From: Buxus sempervirens
Taxonomy: Eukaryota; Streptophyta; Magnoliopsida; Buxales; Buxaceae
NCBI GenBank assembly: GCA_947561395.2
Contig: OX387193.1
Span: forward strand, 35,724,255 to 35,788,254
DNA: 64,000 nucleotides
Reading direction: 5' to 3'
Below, piece after piece: positions 60,001 through 64,000 of this stretch; position 1 is the stretch's first letter, and each line of letters begins with the position of its first letter. The notes beneath the pieces were generated by a model. The model made no database searches. It was not told the origin of the DNA and saw only the letters and a list, made by a program, of their open reading frames with translations. Made by a program: the position numbers and the translations under genes.

Positions 60001-61075
60001 CTTCCAATTCCTGAATGGAAGTGGGAGCATATAACCATGGATTTTGTTCCGGGCTTGCTTAAGACAATGAAGCAGCAAGATTCCATTTGGGTTATCGTGG
60101 ACAGACTGACTAAGTCTGCTCACTTCCTACTTGATCGGAAGGATCAACCCCTACGATCACTTGCCGAGTTGTATATACGTGAGATTATTAGGTTGCATGG
60201 TATACCAGTCTCTATTGTATAGACCACGATCCACGGTTCACATCTAAGTTTTGGGATAGTTTTCATGAGGCTTTGGGAACTCAGTTGAAGTTTAGTACCA
60301 GCTTCCATCCACAAACAGATGGGCAATCCGAGCTTATGATTCAAACCTTAGAAGATATGTTGAGATGTTGTGTATTAGACTTTGGAGGTCATTGGAGTAA
60401 ATATTTGGACTTGGTAGAATTTGCCTATAGCAACAGTTACCAAGCGAGTATAAAGATGGCTCCATTTGAGGCATTGTACGGAAGGTTTTGAAGATCCCCG
60501 TTGTGTTGGGAAGAAGTTGGTGAAAGGCAATACTTGGGACCACAGATCATTCAAGATAGTGTAGATAAGGTGAATTTGATCAGGAAGCGTTTGAAAACTG
60601 CCCAAAGTAGACAAAAGAGCTACACCGTTGTGAGAAGGCGAGAATTGAAGTTTGATGTAGGGGATATGGTGTTTTTGAAGGTATCCCCCTACCGTGGCAT
60701 CTTGAGGTTCAGTAAGCAAGGGAAGCTGTCCCCCAGATTCATTGGTCCATTCCGCATTAGTGCGACAATTGGGCCTGTAGCTTACCGATTGGAGTTACCA
60801 CTTCAGCTAGCCCGTGTACACGATGTATTCCACATTTCTATGCTTCGTCATTATGTACCGGATCCTAGCCACATCATTGATCTTGAGCCACTAGAAGTTC
60901 GTGAGGATGTAACGTTTGAAGAGCGTTCCATTCAAATCCTTGATAGAAGAGAGCAAGTTCTCCGCACCAAGACTGTTCCGTTGGTGAAAGTCTTGTAGAA
61001 GCATAACAATGTAGCTACATGGGAGAACAAAGACGAGATGAGGAAGAAGTATCCTACACTCTTTAGTGAATCACA
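54064..61075 (+). pseudogene. gag-pol: Gag-Pol polyprotein of element C, many breaks
   Basis: Gag runs 54064-54716 and resumes after a solo LTR; its zinc knuckles are near 57429-57530 (CQRCGKFHMPGPC and CYCCGQYGHRIPEC). The protease motif DSGATH is near 57846. Reverse transcriptase spans about 58370-59130 with FIDDILVYS near 58800. RNase H is near 59190-59520; its first catalytic position reads YCGAS instead of the usual YCDAS. Integrase spans about 59550-60490, with the N-terminal zinc-finger region mostly deleted near 59890 and a deleted or shifted stretch near 60255. The chromo-like end reaches 61075. Stops include 54313, 58017, 58437, 59517, 60220, 60489 and 60996. Frameshifts lie near 58540 (one base lost), 59135 (extra T) and 59915 (A run). 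It cannot make a working polyprotein. Confidence 0.93.
54717..57087 (-). repeat. Solo LTR (2371 bp) inside the gag of element C
   Basis: Starts TGTAACGCCCC and ends GGGGTTTTACA, flanked by CAGTA (54712-54716) and TAGTA (57088-57092). Gag reading resumes after it (QFVAQY before, LARFAELSRFA after). It shares long stretches with the solo LTR at 51006, including the block at 51955-52140 against 55672-55860. Confidence 0.93.
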
Positions 61076-61103
61076 AGGTAAATTTCGAGGACAAAATTTT
61101 CTT

Positions 61104-61117
61104 TTAGGAGGGGAGAA
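61104..61117 (+). promoter_or_regulatory. Polypurine tract of element C
   Basis: TAGGAGGGGAGAA immediately before TGTGAAATCCC, the LTR start. Confidence 0.85.
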
Positions 61118-62190
61118 TGTGAAATCCCAGTTCCAATACCCTTAGCACACCCTAATCAGAGAATGTGTTGTGTAGGTGAAGTTGGAGAAGCCCAACCTTG
61201 AAGCTAGTCAAAGTGGTTAACCCCCGGCTCGTCAGTACCCTATGAAGGTGAGCAAACTCTAGTTGTTGAATAAGATTTGATCTTAAGTGAGAAAAATGGC
61301 TAAGTATTGGTATTGTGCAATAAAGGAGGAGGAGTGGCAAACTTGTAATACCTGGTGTCTTGTGAAGTTGCTTAAGTGAAGAAAAACCCAAGGGAAACCC
61401 CATACGACCAAACCATCTCCCTTTACCCTTCTTCATTTCCCTCTTCATCTTCTCTTCTTCCACTCTCATCTCCATTCTTCATCTTCTTCTCCTCATTTTC
61501 TCCTCATCACATTTCCTTTGAAAAGAGATCATTACTAGCAAGAAAGGAAGACGAAACCCCAACTGTAGTGCCATTTTCTTTGGGGTTTTCTTGGAGGATT
61601 TGTAAGGCAAGCTTGGAGGAACTGAAGCTTGGAGCACATCAAGTTCTATTCATGGGCTGATTAGGAAGCTAGAAGGTTTGCTTGATCGATTGCAAGAGGT
61701 AAGCAACACCACCCGAACCCATATTTCAATTTTCAGCCATTTTCGTATATGAATGTGGAACCTAGGGTTTGAGATATGAAATAGCTTATTTGTACAAATA
61801 GGAGTGATTTCTTTTAGGGCTTTTGTAGGGAATAGATAACCACACATGTTATAAGCAATTTAGAGCCCAAAAACACAAAAAACAAGTGAGATTTGAGAAA
61901 ACCTAGAAATCCCAAAAGTTCGGATTTTGCGAACTATCGAGAAGCCCAATCGCCTAAACCACCGCTCGAGCGCGGTATCGGGCACCCCTTTTAGGAGTTA
62001 GTTCAAGGCATGGCCGCTTGCTGACCGCTTGAGCGACTGATCAAGCGACCTGCCTGAAATAGAGGACCCGAGAGCTATTTTCCAGCCGCTCGTAGCAGGC
62101 TCGAGCACCCTGTCCAGATTTTCCAAAAATGTGATTTTAGCCCAGATCATCTACCAATTTTTTTTATTCAAATTCGACCTATGTATAAGT
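61118..62190 (+). repeat. 3' LTR of element C, probably truncated
   Basis: Matches the 5' LTR pieces until ATGTATAAGT at 62190, then the two diverge. No CA end is seen at that point, so the 3' end may be lost. Confidence 0.85.
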
Positions 62191-62557
62191 GAGAGTTAGG
62201 TGTGTAGGAAGTGTTCCAACCAGAAGTATCTCAAAATTCCAAATAACAAGGATTTTGGGTACATTTTGCCAAAGAAGGTCTTCTAGAGAGTTTCTGTCAC
62301 AGATTCCTATAGAAATAGGATAAGTTGATTCTACCACTTCAAACACCTTCCAAATAACCCTTGGAAGTAGAAACCAAGAACCAAAACCAAGTTGTATGTG
62401 ATTCCAAAGATTTGAGGCATAGGTTAACTAAGTGAGCCATGAAATGTAGAATTTCGGGAAAGTTAGACTTTTACAATTGCGCTTCATTGTGAGTACACCA
62501 CACATGATATGAAGGGCTTTAGTCAGGTATTTGGCATGATATTAAGGGCAATGGCCC
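62191..62557. other. Unassigned interval
   Basis: No ORF, LTR end or repeat match within the window was recognised. Confidence 0.4.
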
Positions 62558-63767
62558 TGTGCGTATGTCGGAACGCCGCACCTGCGAGGCGCACGGAAGC
62601 GCGCGTGCCTCCTAAAGGGGTAAAACGGGAAGGTTGGAGTCGCCACTTCCTGATGGGGTGCAGGCGGACACTTGGGTGCCTAAGCTTATCTAACTTGGTC
62701 TGTGGCTTGAGATTCTAAGTAGGGTCTCGGTTATGGTCTGGGGAAGTCCTAAGACACCCCGGTCCGCCCCGTCGATTGACGAGTCCTTCGGATCTTCTTG
62801 GTTACGAGTCAACTTGGGACAGGGATCTAGGTGTCCCTGTTTCGGTTCTTCATACTCCACATATCAGCAAACATATGAAACAAATGAAACTCTACCAATC
62901 AATGATACCGTGCATACCTTAAATCATGATGGAAATATATGGCTTCTTACAGGCTAATTGCATTCAAGAGACTATTTGTGTATTCACCTATGCAATGAGA
63001 TGGTTGGTGACACCAACAATAGAAGACCTAGCATGCTTCTAATGAGAAAGTACATGGACATGAGGGCATATCTAATGCATATATGTAAATCAACCTAACA
63101 AACAACAAACCCCATCATAGACTTTATGCTCAAAACAAACACAAGATTATCTAAACAAGACTATTTAGAGAAGGGAAAGAGGGGGGTTAAGATGGGATAC
63201 AATGGATGAGCAAACAAAGTGGAACATACTCCCCCATTTGAATGTGGCAAATCACTTAGTAGAATAGTACACTAAAGGCAATTAAATCATGCATAAAGGA
63301 GACCTCTCCCTCCCTTGTAGCCATTCGTATACTTCCCCTTACCATGGGATTTCCTCATTCCAAAGTGAGTGAGAAAATTGAAGAAAGGAGATATTAATAT
63401 GCTAGAAAAGAAGAGAAAAACATGCTGAAGATGGAAGACACTATTACATATTCAAAAGATGCTCATTCCCATTTATGTTGAACAAAACACCATGGAGATC
63501 ATTGCCTTAGGGTTTACAAACCCTGGAGAGGTGTATTCGAACCTCTTTGAAGCAATGGAAGTGGCTGGAGAGTCTCCTCTTAACACCAACAGCAAGTCCT
63601 TGGTTCCTTCTTTGGGTGGAGATGAAGGAAGAAGGGAGAAGGGAGAGATTTTTTGTAAGTTTAAAGACTTGGGAGGAGAAAAAGGGAGTTCGGAGGTTTA
63701 GGCTGCAGGGGAGACTGAGAAAGATCAGTGGAAAATGGCCATCCTTTGTCTATTGTTCGGATTTTAT

Positions 63768-63774
63768 TTTTATA
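63768..63774 (-). promoter_or_regulatory. TATA box of the right-edge LTR
   Basis: Minus strand reads GTTCTATAAAAATAA. The first hairpin begins 13 bp upstream of it (63788 on the plus strand). Confidence 0.65.
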
Positions 63775-63787
63775 GAACGCAGAGACA

Positions 63788-64000
63788 AAACCGCACACTA
63801 TGTGCGGTTTGGTTGAAACTGCAGGTTATGTGCGGTTCGGCCACGTCTTTTCAGCATTAACTAGGGGACAAATTTTCGCAGGCACAGACTGACGAAAAGT
63901 GAACCGCACTTACAGTGCGGTTGCTTTTCGTCCACCACGCACTGCGATTGGCTCGTGCAGACGGTGGCCGAAAAAATCAACCGCGCACAATATGCGGTCG
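63788..64000 (-). repeat. TATA-proximal hairpin array of the right-edge LTR
   Basis: AAACCGCAC/GTGCGGTTT (63788-63810), AACTGCA/TGCGGTT (63816-63836, one G-T pair), AACCGCAC/GTGCGGTT (63902-63922) and AACCGC/GCGGT near 63980-63998, which may continue past the window. Arms differ entirely from the TATCCGG arms of the other LTRs, while the position relative to TATA is the same. Confidence 0.88.

Larger units (their letters stand above)
45780..62190 (+). mobile_element. Ty3/gypsy chromovirus-type element C, heavily nested
   Basis: A 5' LTR (pieces at 45780-46337, 50582-51005 and 53386-53602), polyprotein (54064-61075), PPT and 3' LTR (61118-62190). It is broken by LTR D with a pol remnant and by two solo LTRs. 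Domain order Gag, protease, RT, RNase H, integrase and a C-terminal chromo-like segment points to the Tekay/Del branch; this is inference. The PBS was not found, so the sequence between 53602 and 54064 may be altered. Confidence 0.82.
62558..64000 (-). repeat. Reverse-oriented LTR running off the window
   Basis: On the minus strand it ends CATACGCACA at 62558. A GTGGCGACTC line (62636-62645) and a GTCTTAGGACTTCCCC line match the ends of the LTRs at 18068 and 26771. TATA box and hairpins follow at 63768-64000. The LTR start lies beyond the window. Confidence 0.8.

Overview
This window is a stretch of a large, repeat-rich flowering-plant nuclear genome. It has spliced introns, plant LTR-retrotransposon lineages, a FAR1/MULE-type transposase, a plant LINE fragment and a SKU5-similar cupredoxin gene. 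No bacterial or organellar features are visible. I cannot name the species. Only one ordinary host gene is evident, the SKU5-similar gene at 36000-37848 on the plus strand with three exons. Almost everything else is mobile-element DNA, much of it nested.

Layout. 1-10180: an LTR retrotransposon that encodes Gag but no Pol. Its 5' LTR is cut by the window edge, and the visible 143 bp matches the 3' LTR exactly. 10181-18068: a second, decayed Gag-only element; the first one probably sits inside it. 18069-19997: part of a related LTR in reverse orientation. 19998-25560: two very large inverted repeats built of GGTACC-rich modules separated by alternating purine-pyrimidine (TGTACA) DNA. 25720-34330: a probable Mutator-like element with a forward ORF (split by a 2.7-kb solo LTR) and a reverse FAR1-type transposase carrying four stops. 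Related GGTACC arrays continue to about 34940. 34940-37848: promoter and SKU5-similar gene. 39215-40566: LINE remnant. 41474-42417: possible CACTA end and AT-rich DNA. 42418-62190: nested Ty3/gypsy chromovirus-type elements, with one broken polyprotein (54064-61075), solo LTRs and a chimeric junction. 62558-64000: the end of a further reverse-strand LTR that runs off the window.

The most interesting signal is a recurring design: stem-loops repeated in tandem, where the loop or flanks are conserved but the two arms change together. The clearest case is the 36-unit array in the first element's leader (1645-3243), organised as 7 A-type hairpins, 1 T-type, 20 B-type, 7 A-type, 1 T-type. The same theme appears 10-15 bp upstream of the TATA box in three LTRs (15776, 19181 and 63788), near the 3' end of the first element (7841 and 8181), and at the polypurine tracts. 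Paired change of both arms suggests that structure, in RNA or single-stranded DNA, is maintained in these Gag-only elements. The covariation is read directly from the sequence; the function is inference.

How parts work together. The Gag-only elements lack reverse transcriptase and integrase and would depend on an autonomous relative, so selectable non-coding structure (packaging, dimerisation, translation or host-silencing interaction) is plausible. The older elements carry many in-frame stops, several of which look like CAG to TAG changes expected from decay of methylated cytosine.
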